Translations under genes and position numbers: made by a program | The notes under the pieces: model-generated | What the model was told of the DNA's origin: nothing | What the model saw: only the letters and a program-made list of their open reading frames with translations | Databases searched by the model: none | In this document: positions 8,449 through 15,486 of the stretch, piece by piece | Layout of the letters: every line of letters starts with the position of its first letter | How positions within the stretch are numbered: position 1 is the stretch's first letter | Source: Hyphomicrobiales bacterium | GTDB lineage: Bacteria > Pseudomonadota > Alphaproteobacteria > Rhizobiales > Rhizobiaceae | Length of the DNA: 39,731 nt | NCBI GenBank assembly: GCA_900467745.1 | Contig: UBQW01000025.1 | Coordinates: 108,984 to 148,714 of the forward strand | Direction of reading: 5' to 3'

Positions 8449-9400
8449 GGCCGTCTCGGCGGGGATGGTTACAGCCTATTCTACCAGCGAACCATACGAG
8501 AACCACATGCGAAATGGTCAATCGTTTCAGCGGCTTGCCTCTAATCGGCCTCAAGCAAGAAAGTCGCCGTATTTGCCTGTAGACAAGCGAAAGGCTACTT
8601 TGGCTATGGTTGCCTAGCCAAGCATGGAAATGCGCCCTGACGGCCTGCTATGGTCGAAAGAGAGGCCATTCATGGTGTAGGCTAGGGCAAGATCAATAAT
8701 CCGGAGAAAATCATAGCGGAAATTGAAAATCTGCAACAGATACGGTTGTATTTAACTCGTATAAAATCCCGATGCTAAGAATGTTCTAGCGACCGTGCGG
8801 AGATGTGGTGCAAGTCTCTGTTGATTTTACAGATAACGTTCCTTGTGCGATATGATTTGTACGCGTCTGTCATCTAGTTTAGTTTAATTAGTATTGATCC
8901 GTCCGTATGATGCTCAGAAACGACGTCCTGTATGACTTCAAATGAAAAGATGCCGTAGGCTCACTGTACCGGATGGCTGGTGCTCATACGGATGAAATCC
9001 TTTAGCATCCTTATGTATATCATACTGGTTATATATAACTATCTATGGATGTGTTCATATCATTGATAATGCTATCTTTGATATATGCGTCAGACTTCTG
9101 TATCTCTATCTGATTATGATACTATGTTTATGATATTGTTCATGTGTATGGCTATTTATCTATCATATCCAGTATCACTATCTGGTTCTTCTACTGGTCA
9201 TATTTCCATCTCCGATGGCTTAAACTGATACTCTGCAAGCATCGGCTAAAACATCCCGGCTGAATATCCACCCGCTGCTACTCGGCCTGTAATCCGCCGA
9301 AGGCGGGATAGACCGGTTTGAAACCATTGTTATACCTAAAAGGGGCCACAAGCGGTCCGCCCTTGTTTTCAGGCCCTTTCGCCTCTCGGCCCAAGGCCTG
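8449..9400. other. Gene-free block of the element, AT-rich core
   Basis: About 950 bp without a credible reading frame. The middle part (roughly 8690-9230) is strongly AT-rich and built of short T/A words such as TATCTAT, ATGATA and CATATC, unlike anything else in the window. Around 9290-9310 is a short GC hairpin (CCGCC-gaa-GGCGG). No tRNA, terminator with a T-run, or iteron of fixed period was found. It could be decayed sequence, a replication or partition region, or an uncharacterised RNA. Confidence 0.6.
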
Positions 9401-10036
9401 CTACATACCCCATTTAGCAAGAGCCGTCTCCGCTCCGGCCTGATCTTCCCTGATCCTCAGTACCGTCTGCCGCTTCAATCCGGTTGCCCTGGAAATTTCG
9501 GAAGCGCCATTGCCGATTGCCAGCATGTCGATGACCTGTCGGAACGTCTTCCGGTCATAGCTTGGCTTCTTGCCTCGGTACTTATCGGCATCGCCTTTCT
9601 TTGCGTCTATTCCGGCCCGCTGAGCGGCTTTTGTGGCCTCGGCCTGAGCTTGCGCCGTCGCGGCCATGAACGCTATCAGCGCGTCCCTGACGGCTTGCTG
9701 TATAGGATCAGTCGTCGCGCCGTCGAACGTCATTCCATTGATAACGGTTTTCACGATCACGCCTTGGTGCATGAAGTGCCGGATTGCTCCTGTGACATCC
9801 TCGTAGTTGCGACCAAGCCTATCGACCCAGCGGACGACCAGTACGTCACCACGGCGCAGCTTATCGTACAGCCTCTTGCCTTCCTGCCTCTCCTCAAGTC
9901 TGGTGCTAACGCCTGACACTCCATGGTCTGCAATCACCTCGTCGATAATGAAGCCCGCTTGCTCGGCCTGTGTCTGCTGGTGGTCTAGTGTCTGGTCGAT
10001 AGTTGATACGCGAGCGTACAGGATCGTCTTAGACAT
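9401..10036 (-). CDS. Serine recombinase (resolvase/invertase family)
   Basis: Product of 211 aa. The N-terminal catalytic domain (about 1-140) has nucleophile Ser11 in YARVSTIDQ, the arginine-rich motif VVRWVDRLGRNYEDV and the long E-helix region AFMAATAQAQAEATKAAQRAGI. A C-terminal helix-turn-helix (about 165-200, RQVIDMLAIGNGASEISRATGLKRQTVLRIR) binds the subsites. Size and layout are those of small Tn3-type resolvases and Pin-type invertases, not of large serine integrases. Start supported by AGAGGAA upstream. It is transcribed opposite to the other element genes. Its job here (multimer resolution, inversion, or remnant of a transposon) is not evident because no transposase accompanies it. 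Confidence 0.92.
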   Translation of the reverse strand: MSKTILYARVSTIDQTLDHQQTQAEQAGFIIDEVIADHGVSGVSTRLEERQEGKRLYDKLRRGDVLVVRWVDRLGRNYEDVTGAIRHFMHQGVIVKTVINGMTFDGATTDPIQQAVRDALIAFMAATAQAQAEATKAAQRAGIDAKKGDADKYRGKKPSYDRKTFRQVIDMLAIGNGASEISRATGLKRQTVLRIREDQAGAETALAKWGM

Positions 10037-10406
10037 TGCCTATTCCTCTGTCCGTTAAGGTCATGTCTATTAAGATACATGTCCGTTGATCTGCGTCAAC
10101 CCTTATGGACAGTCTTTCCTGGGTCGTCACAAATGTTCGATAGGGTATACCCCTGCGGACAACACCCCACCCACCCCGCCTTATACAGACATACTATGGC
10201 GGAGGTCGGCACTGAGAAGACCGTACGATTTGCCGAGTGAGAAATTGGTGCGCCGGACTAACGGCACCCCATGGGGGAAAGCCGCCACATGAGGGACATA
10301 AATACCCCCTCGTAAAAATCTGTTGGATTTCATGTTCCTAAAGTGTTCCGCAATTGCAATCTATATTTTCTGCTCCTAGATTTATACAACTCAATTGAGG
10401 AACAGC
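10037..10406. promoter_or_regulatory. Divergent intergenic region, resolvase / CD-NTase
   Basis: 370 bp with no gene. It holds repeated TGTCCGTT words next to the resolvase start (10049-10111, listed separately), a perfect palindrome GGGTATACCC at 10143-10152, and AT-rich sequence before the CD-NTase. TATATT at about 10363 is a possible -10 box, but no convincing -35 was found. Confidence 0.4.
10049..10111. other. Possible res (resolvase) site
   Basis: TGTCCGTT occurs at 10049-10056 and 10080-10087. An inverted TGTCC/GGACA pair spans 10080-10111, just upstream of the resolvase start. Resolvase genes usually sit beside their res site, whose subsites are short inverted repeats with TGTC/GACA-type ends. 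The three-subsite structure could not be confirmed by eye. Confidence 0.35.
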
Positions 10407-11288
10407 ATGGGCGTCGCAGAAGAGTTCACCAGCTTTAAGAATGCGTACAATATCGACAAAGAATTGATATCCTCAATTTCTTATCGTTATCAGCGCATTA
10501 CAGGACAGCTAAACAAAGACTTCCGCAACACTGATAGTAAGACTGCTAACAGTCTGTATGTTGGGTCATACGGAAGAGACACCTCTGCCAGAGGCATCAG
10601 CGATCTAGACATGGCGTACGCGCTTCCGGCAAGCCTTTATTTTCAATATGACGCATACACAACCAATGGCCAATCGGCCTTACTGCAAGCCGTCAAAAAG
10701 TCCATCCAGAACACTTACAAGACGTCCGATAGCTTCGGTGACGGACAAGTGGTGGTCGTGAAATTCACCGATGGCGTCACGTTTGAGGTGTTGCCAGTTT
10801 TTGACAATAAGGCAGGCACTTGGACTTATCCCAACGCTAACAACGGGGGCAGTTGGCAGACCTGCAATCCCCGAGCGGAGATTGAGGCGATCCACACTCG
10901 TAACCTTGCCGGTAATCGCAACTTGAAGCACCTATGCCGGATGATGCGAGTTTGGCGTGACCACAATGACGTGCCTATATCAGGCGCTTTAATAGACACC
11001 TTGGCATACCAATTTATCGAAACGTGGGAGCACCGTGATAAATCATTTCTCTATCACGACTTCATGGCACGAGACTTTCTTCACTACATTGCCAATCAAG
11101 ACAAGGATAAGACCTATTGGCGCATGCCGGGGAGTGGCTCGTACGTTTGGAAGAAAGGAAACTTTCAGTCAAAGGCCCTTGTAGACTACAACATCGCCAT
11201 CGCGGCTTGCGCGCTACTGAAAGATGAAGAGGGCTCGCAACGTCGAGCTAAGTGGAGGTCAGTATTTGGTTCAGCATTCCCTAATTGA
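10407..11288 (+). CDS. CD-NTase: cyclic oligonucleotide synthase (CBASS-like)
   Basis: Product of 293 aa from the ATG at 10407, preceded by TTGAGGAA; an in-frame TTG four codons upstream is less likely. The polymerase-beta nucleotidyltransferase core is clear: GSYGR (53-57), ISDLD (metal ligands Asp66 and Asp68), and a third acidic ligand Glu127 in TFEVLPVF. A helical C-terminal domain (about 150-290) resembles the OAS/CD-NTase fold. Such enzymes sense phage infection and make cyclic di- or trinucleotides. The gene overlaps a SLATT-domain gene, a known partner of these synthases. No Cap2/Cap3 (E1/E2/JAB) or HORMA/TRIP13 genes are nearby, so the layout is of the minimal type. Glu instead of the common Asp as third ligand is worth noting. 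Clade and product cannot be read by eye. Confidence 0.85.
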   Translation: MGVAEEFTSFKNAYNIDKELISSISYRYQRITGQLNKDFRNTDSKTANSLYVGSYGRDTSARGISDLDMAYALPASLYFQYDAYTTNGQSALLQAVKKSIQNTYKTSDSFGDGQVVVVKFTDGVTFEVLPVFDNKAGTWTYPNANNGGSWQTCNPRAEIEAIHTRNLAGNRNLKHLCRMMRVWRDHNDVPISGALIDTLAYQFIETWEHRDKSFLYHDFMARDFLHYIANQDKDKTYWRMPGSGSYVWKKGNFQSKALVDYNIAIAACALLKDEEGSQRRAKWRSVFGSAFPN

Positions 11289-11856
11289 ACCTGAGCGCCA
11301 AGCCCTCGAAAGCCAAATTCGGGAGTGTTATGGGCGTTGCGCATACACGCACAAAACGCATGAAAAGATGGCGGAGCGGCTTCATTTCCGGCATAAGGCG
11401 GGTAAGTGGGCGAACATTATCCTTTCATCGCTGATCACGGGCGGCGCAGTCAGCACGATCTTTGCGAGAGGCGCTGGTTGGGATGGATACGCTGTTTATG
11501 CTACTGCCAGCCTCTCCATCCTCAGTCTCATTTTTAATGCTTATCTAAAAGATCTAGACCCCGGCGCGCTCGCCCAACGTCACCGGGAGGCTGCCTCAGA
11601 TATATGGAACGTGCGAGAGGCCTACCTCAGCTTGATTGCGGACATTGTCGGCCAAGCTTCCGATCTTGCCGCACTCCGGGAGCGGCGGGACAGTTTGCAG
11701 GCGGCGTTGCATAAAATCTATCATGGCGCTCCGCATACGGACGGCGAAGCATATGGCAAAGCGCAAGACGCCTTAAAAAACAAAGAAGACCTGACGTTCT
11801 CTGAGCGTGAGATTGACCTAATGCTACCTATCGATCTCCGTCGCGCTCAGAAATAG
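11266..11856 (+). CDS. SLATT-domain two-TM effector protein
   Basis: Product of 196 aa from TTG at 11266, which has GGAGGT six bases upstream and overlaps the CD-NTase by 23 bp. An ATG at 11224 would overlap by 65 bp and has a weaker ribosome site. A helical N-terminus of about 50 residues is followed by two membrane helices (about WANIILSSLITGGAVSTIFA and YAVYATASLSILSLIFNAYL). A long cytoplasmic helical tail ends in the family-like REIDLMLPIDLRR. SLATT proteins are predicted pore-forming effectors opened by nucleotide second messengers, killing or arresting the infected cell. The overlap with the synthase implies translational coupling. It is the likely effector of this module. Confidence 0.85.
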   Translation: MVQHSLIEPERQALESQIRECYGRCAYTHKTHEKMAERLHFRHKAGKWANIILSSLITGGAVSTIFARGAGWDGYAVYATASLSILSLIFNAYLKDLDPGALAQRHREAASDIWNVREAYLSLIADIVGQASDLAALRERRDSLQAALHKIYHGAPHTDGEAYGKAQDALKNKEDLTFSEREIDLMLPIDLRRAQK

Positions 11857-11870
11857 AACCCGGGAATCAT

Positions 11871-12782
11871 ATGACAAATACAAGCAACTGGTTCGACGAA
11901 TATAAACTGAACCGCTATCTGCGGAATACACCAGATGTCTATCTGGAACAGAGGCGCTCTTATCTAGCTGCAAATCTTTGGTCCACTGACAAAGATGGGG
12001 CGGTCACGGCGCCACGAAATGCAGAGCACCGGCAAGGTATCTTGCGGCTATACACCCATACGTTATTTGAGCAAGGATGGCGAACGCCCGCCGATATCGA
12101 TTTCGATGAGGCCAGCGTACGAGCAGATGCGTCTAGCAGCTATGTACCTCCTAAGCTGAATCAAAAAATCTCTTTTGGTGCTGACTGTTTCGCGAAATTT
12201 GGGAAGGAGGAACATCTTACCGCCACACTTGAGCGCGGGACGATCCGTATAGCGCCTGCGGGTGCGTACGCAGATACCTCTCTGAATGCCGCCCAAAAGG
12301 ACGATGAACTAGAACACGCGGTCCAAACCCCAAATGAGCACTTGGTGATGAAACTAAATGTGCGTGATGCAGACGGCAGAGAGAGAGAGGTTGTACCTGA
12401 ATTTCGAGAGCTATTCCGATACATGATGGTTCCGAATTTCTACGTGTGGTGCTGCGGTCATGGGTATGACGCGAGACTGTTTCACGAGTTTGAAGCAAAC
12501 GCTGCGCTGATAATTCACAACAAAAGCGAGTTCATCTCCCGTCTAGAGAGAGCTGTTCAGGCAATCCACCCAGCCGATCAATTTTACCATGGCCCTATTG
12601 GCTACTACGATCCGTACACAACTGAGCGCGGACAGCTAACCTGGGGGTACAGTAAACACGTCAGATATTTGTACCAGAACGAGTACCGTTTTACTTGGCA
12701 GACGAGTGATCCGGACCTGTCGCCATTTTTTGTAGAGCTAGGCCCTCTGCAGGACATCGCGAGCATACTCAAACTAGAATAA
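11871..12782 (+). CDS. DUF2971-like protein linked to the CBASS-like operon
   Basis: Product of 303 aa, soluble, no signal peptide or membrane helix. The segment at about residues 107-145 (FAKFGKEEHLTATLERGTIR, then IAPAGAY and AAQKDDELEH) and the C-terminal KHVRYLYQNEYRFTW/FFVELGPLQDIASI follow the pattern of DUF2971-like proteins: a 'gtlr-i-sp' start, a DDE-like acidic motif and a terminal EYRF strand. Biochemical activity of this family is not known to me. It starts 14 bp after the SLATT stop, so it is almost surely in the same transcript. It might be a second effector, a regulator or an accessory cofactor of the cyclic-nucleotide system. Confidence 0.7.
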   Translation: MTNTSNWFDEYKLNRYLRNTPDVYLEQRRSYLAANLWSTDKDGAVTAPRNAEHRQGILRLYTHTLFEQGWRTPADIDFDEASVRADASSSYVPPKLNQKISFGADCFAKFGKEEHLTATLERGTIRIAPAGAYADTSLNAAQKDDELEHAVQTPNEHLVMKLNVRDADGREREVVPEFRELFRYMMVPNFYVWCCGHGYDARLFHEFEANAALIIHNKSEFISRLERAVQAIHPADQFYHGPIGYYDPYTTERGQLTWGYSKHVRYLYQNEYRFTWQTSDPDLSPFFVELGPLQDIASILKLE

Positions 12783-12900
12783 AGGCCATTTTGGTGACAT
12801 TTGCCGGTACCTGTTCCTCGCACATAGGATCACGACCTACCGACACAAATGGCCCAATCGCTCTCACCACCTAATATTGACGCGCCATTGAGACGAGCGG

Positions 12901-13683
12901 ATGATTGCTAAAAGCACTATTCAGGACCTGCCCGAGCCTCTTCGGGAGCCCATCACGAAGATGCAATTTATAATCAACTCATATTTGGCAGGGCTTGGGT
13001 TCATTCACATGGATACATCCAGAAGCCCATCCTATAGGGACAATCATCTGTTGTCCTATTTAGTTCAAGACTTGCTCCAGTCTGCTGTTTCCATATTGAC
13101 GTTGGGAACAGAAGGTCTTGTAAACGTGGCCCGACGTGAAGTTCGCTTTATTCTGGAGGCGACTATTAAGCTTTGCTTCGTGCAGCAGAAAGAATATCAT
13201 CTCAGCATTAGAGAAAAAATTGAGAAATTCGATGTTGAGCTAAAATCTCAACGAATCTCTGTAAACAGAGAGTTGGATTTACATTTTCTTCCGGACGAAT
13301 GGCGCCAGCTTTTCATAGAGGAATGCGGACGCATCTATGGCCTCACATCAAGTTATGTTCATCTTACGCCAGCGCAATTAAATGAGCGCATAGCTGCCGT
13401 TGACGCTGGCCGAACCTCTGGAAAAGAAAGCCAAGAGGATCTGGAAGATCTCAATCTCTTGGTCGCGAGAGGCCTAGCTGCTTCACTGGTGCTCCTCTTT
13501 CACAGCGTACCGCAACACGTTGCAGGCGATTTTCTCGTGGACGTGAACGGAGACGCACCTCAATGGTATTTTGCCGGTTCCCGTTTCATCGCAGCTATCG
13601 ATAGCCAGTTTGACTACAAGCATGAGCGGCAGTCACGGCTACATGAGATACAAGCATTGAGGAACTCCAAGGTTTTCTTCTAA
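12901..13683 (+). CDS. Unknown helical protein, first gene of an orphan pair
   Basis: Product of 260 aa, not recognised with confidence. Predominantly helical. The middle (residues about 60-165: LQSAVSILTLGTEGLVNVAR, RFILEATIKLCFV, then after a charged stretch RIYGLTSSYVHLTP) resembles the RSLLE...YR-x-S-x-YVH architecture seen in HEPN-like and DUF5677-type proteins. The canonical HEPN Rx4-6H motif is not met. Base composition is clearly AT-richer than the chromosomal flanks. It is separated by 118 bp from the DUF2971-like gene and by only 29 bp from the next gene, so it may form a two-gene unit with the latter or extend the defence operon. Confidence 0.65.
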   Translation: MIAKSTIQDLPEPLREPITKMQFIINSYLAGLGFIHMDTSRSPSYRDNHLLSYLVQDLLQSAVSILTLGTEGLVNVARREVRFILEATIKLCFVQQKEYHLSIREKIEKFDVELKSQRISVNRELDLHFLPDEWRQLFIEECGRIYGLTSSYVHLTPAQLNERIAAVDAGRTSGKESQEDLEDLNLLVARGLAASLVLLFHSVPQHVAGDFLVDVNGDAPQWYFAGSRFIAAIDSQFDYKHERQSRLHEIQALRNSKVFF

Positions 13684-13712
13684 ATCGAATTATTAGACTG
13701 GACGCTTGTCGT

Positions 13713-14594
13713 ATGGCTAAATTTCAAACCCCGCTAGATAACGTGGGGAGACCTATATCAGCTACGGTTGCGGCACTTTCAGGAAAAGCAATTCCAATCG
13801 TTGAGAGTGACACCAAAGTTCACCCGTTTCGCTCTATCTCTGTTACTGGGAGCAGATTCGCTAGCGCACTAGGCGAGTTTTTAGACACACTTACCGCAGC
13901 AGAATCCAGACCCGTTCGGCCCGAGGATAACACGCATGATCTAATACCCGAGAAATTCGAGGCACTGTGCTATAGAGTTTCTGAGCTTTTCGAGGTTTTC
14001 GAGAAGCTGCCAAACGTTATAAACTTCCGACCGAATAGAAGCTTTAAAGAGGCCGCCAAAGCATATCGAACTGCAATCGATCACGCGACGTGCGATTGGT
14101 CGAAACTTTGCAACTTCATCAAACACAACTCCAACGTTATTTCTCCGATCAGGTATACTTATTGGCCGTCAGGTAAGATCGTAAGCGGTTTTGGTTTGTG
14201 CGAGCCTAGGCCGGGTGCTGCTCTTGATATAAACTCTAGGTTCCATAAGGACGGCGAAAGGCGGCGTTCGTTCAATGTTTCTGTTCAGCAGATGGTCTTC
14301 AGCGTTATGCGTTGCGACTTTCTAGCGGCAGAGGCAATTAGAACATTACCAGAGCAAGACTGTGAGCGACTGCCAAGGCATGAATTATATTTCGAGATTG
14401 CCAATAGCATCCGAACGATAGCTTCTCGACCAGATTTCGCTGCCCCAACGCAGCCAGTAATGTTCAACGGTATAACTCTAGAAGAGTCCAGCCTCCTATT
14501 ACACCGGAAGCGAGCTATTTACATCCAAGAGGACGCGCAAGTTTCGACCGCACTCAAGGCGGACGGGTTCACACGGACGTTCCCCTATGCCTAG
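13713..14594 (+). CDS. Unknown protein, second gene of an orphan pair
   Basis: Product of 293 aa, no family recognised. Soluble, mixed helical. Notable is CNFIKHNSNVISPIRYTYW (about residues 130-148); the N-x-IKH box occurs in several uncharacterised helical proteins. It is followed by a beta-rich stretch (SGKIVSGFGLCEPRPGAALD) and another helical block. The last 60 residues are again variable. It starts 29 bp after the previous gene and ends about 130 bp before attR, so it is the terminal cargo gene of the element. The composition is AT-rich like its partner. Co-transfer of the two as a toxin-antitoxin or defence pair is a guess only. Confidence 0.65.
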   Translation: MAKFQTPLDNVGRPISATVAALSGKAIPIVESDTKVHPFRSISVTGSRFASALGEFLDTLTAAESRPVRPEDNTHDLIPEKFEALCYRVSELFEVFEKLPNVINFRPNRSFKEAAKAYRTAIDHATCDWSKLCNFIKHNSNVISPIRYTYWPSGKIVSGFGLCEPRPGAALDINSRFHKDGERRRSFNVSVQQMVFSVMRCDFLAAEAIRTLPEQDCERLPRHELYFEIANSIRTIASRPDFAAPTQPVMFNGITLEESSLLLHRKRAIYIQEDAQVSTALKADGFTRTFPYA

Positions 14595-14652
14595 CGCTAA
14601 CTGCCATGTCTGTTGCGCGCTTCCCGATCCTGTGCAATGGGAGAGACATAAA

Positions 14653-14673
14653 AGGGGGACATCGTGTCCCCCT
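14653..14673. terminator. Strong hairpin after the last cargo gene
   Basis: AGGGGGACA-tcg-TGTCCCCCT is a perfect 9-bp stem with a 3-nt loop, 58 bp after the stop of the last cargo gene. It lacks a T-run, so it is either a weak terminator or a structural site at the element end. Confidence 0.5.
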
Positions 14674-14712
14674 AGCCATCCCTGAAAGCCCAGTTTCTAA
14701 GGGTTTTGAGCG

Positions 14713-14741
14713 ATGGTGGGCGCTCCCTCCGGGCCCACCAT
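14713..14741. other. attR hairpin
   Basis: ATGGTGGGC (14713-14721) and GCCCACCAT (14733-14741) form a perfect 9-bp inverted repeat. Its right arm contains the 3' end of the 17-bp attR core. At attL the core's left neighbour is the normal tRNA, so this palindrome is specific to the element's right end. Confidence 0.6.
14724..14740. repeat. attR core direct repeat
   Basis: Identical to the last 17 nt of tRNA-Ile(CAU) (5164-5180). It marks the right boundary of the element and would restore the tRNA 3' end after excision. Confidence 0.9.
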
Positions 14742-14939
14742 TTCTTCTGTTGTCCGACCCTAGCGATTGGCAACAGGGCGCTTCACACCATGCATAAAGT
14801 TCGCGACATCGATCTGCTCGGAAGATAGCGGACATAGTCGAGCTATGACGATGAAAAGAAACGGTGAATTCCGTCCCCTCCGGTTGACAGGCCACGCGTT
14901 CTTGGCAATGTGGCTCGCGTTAAGGTTGGGGAATCTCTA

Positions 14940-15422
14940 ATGTTTAAAGCAACGGTCGCAGCGGCGGCCTTCGCGGTGCTGCTCACTTCCTGTGTGCAGT
15001 CCAGCACCATGCGAGTGTCTAAGAACCAAATGATCATCCAGACCAGCGCCGAGCCGATGTGCGGCAGCGTTGGTGCCGCTAAGGCGGCACAAAAGCAGGC
15101 CGCGGTCGAGACCATCAAGTCGGGTTATGATCGCTACATCATAACGTCTGCAGCAGCCGCAAACAATGTGACAGCAACCCAGATGCCAGGACACTACAAC
15201 ACCTATGGCACCGTGAACTCCTATGGCGGATACGGCACGGTCAATGCGACAACAACCTATACGCCCGGACCGATCATCTACGGCGGCTCACACGACCAGT
15301 CGATTGGGGTCGTGATGTTCAAGGATGGTGAGCCGGGCAGCAGCCAAGCTATATCTGCCCGTGAGGTACTTGGCCCTAAATGGGCGGTGATCGTTAAGGA
15401 CGGCGTCAACCTCTGCAATTAA
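14940..15422 (+). CDS. Small secreted lipoprotein, hypothetical
   Basis: Product of 160 aa. Start at 14940 (MFKATVAAAAFAVLLTSC) gives a clean lipoprotein signal with lipobox LLTSC; a GTG ten codons upstream would spoil the signal charge region. The mature part starts with Cys18 and contains a Gly/Tyr/Thr-rich repeat-like stretch (YNTYGTVNSYGGYGTVNATT). Its ends look structured, with Cys residues in EPMCGSV and near the C-terminus (VNLCN). It is probably tethered in the periplasm or outer membrane. It is the first chromosomal gene after attR. Function unknown. Confidence 0.8.
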   Translation: MFKATVAAAAFAVLLTSCVQSSTMRVSKNQMIIQTSAEPMCGSVGAAKAAQKQAAVETIKSGYDRYIITSAAAANNVTATQMPGHYNTYGTVNSYGGYGTVNATTTYTPGPIIYGGSHDQSIGVVMFKDGEPGSSQAISAREVLGPKWAVIVKDGVNLCN

Positions 15423-15442
15423 AAGGTCTGGTCGGACGAAGA

Positions 15443-15467
15443 GTGGCGGCTCTTAGCTTGCCGCCAC
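15443..15467. terminator. Hairpin between convergent genes
   Basis: GTGGCGGC and GCCGCCAC form a perfect 8-bp stem with a 9-nt loop between the lipoprotein stop (15422) and the convergent MYG1-family stop (15487). No T-run follows on either strand. Confidence 0.5.
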
Positions 15468-15486
15468 AACGTCACCCCGCCGCCCG

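Larger units (their letters stand above)
5164..14740. mobile_element. 9.6-kb integrative element in tRNA-Ile(CAU)
   Basis: The element is bounded by a 17-bp direct repeat, TCCCTCCGGGCCCACCA, at 5164-5180 (tRNA 3' end) and 14724-14740. A tyrosine integrase begins 25 bp inside the left end, the usual arrangement of tRNA-targeting islands. Contents in order: integrase, anchored protein, anchored nuclease, gene-free block, serine resolvase, CD-NTase, SLATT, DUF2971-like protein and two unknown genes. Base composition is visibly more AT-rich than the flanking genes, above all at 8.7-9.2 kb and 12.9-14.5 kb. No conjugation, replication, capsid or excisionase gene is seen, so movement probably depends on the integrase alone plus outside transfer functions. 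Confidence 0.9.
14595..14939. other. Right-end intergenic region: hairpins, attR, chromosomal junction
   Basis: No gene. Contains a strong hairpin (14653-14673), the attR repeat within a second hairpin (14713-14741), and then chromosomal sequence that formerly followed the tRNA, including CTGTTG...CAACAG (about 14747-14776), a possible tRNA terminator stem. TTGACA at 14884-14889 may be the -35 box of the lipoprotein gene. Confidence 0.5.

Noticed and set aside
8369..8617. 82-aa frame after the nuclease gene
   Set aside because: Overlaps the nuclease in another frame and has no ribosome site, family or coding texture.
8690..9230. CRISPR array in the AT-rich block
   Set aside because: Words recur irregularly without a fixed repeat length or spacer period, and no cas genes are present.
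11224..11265. ATG start of the SLATT gene at 11224
   Set aside because: It would overlap the CD-NTase by 65 bp with a poor ribosome site. TTG at 11266 has GGAGGT at ideal spacing, though the ATG is not excluded.
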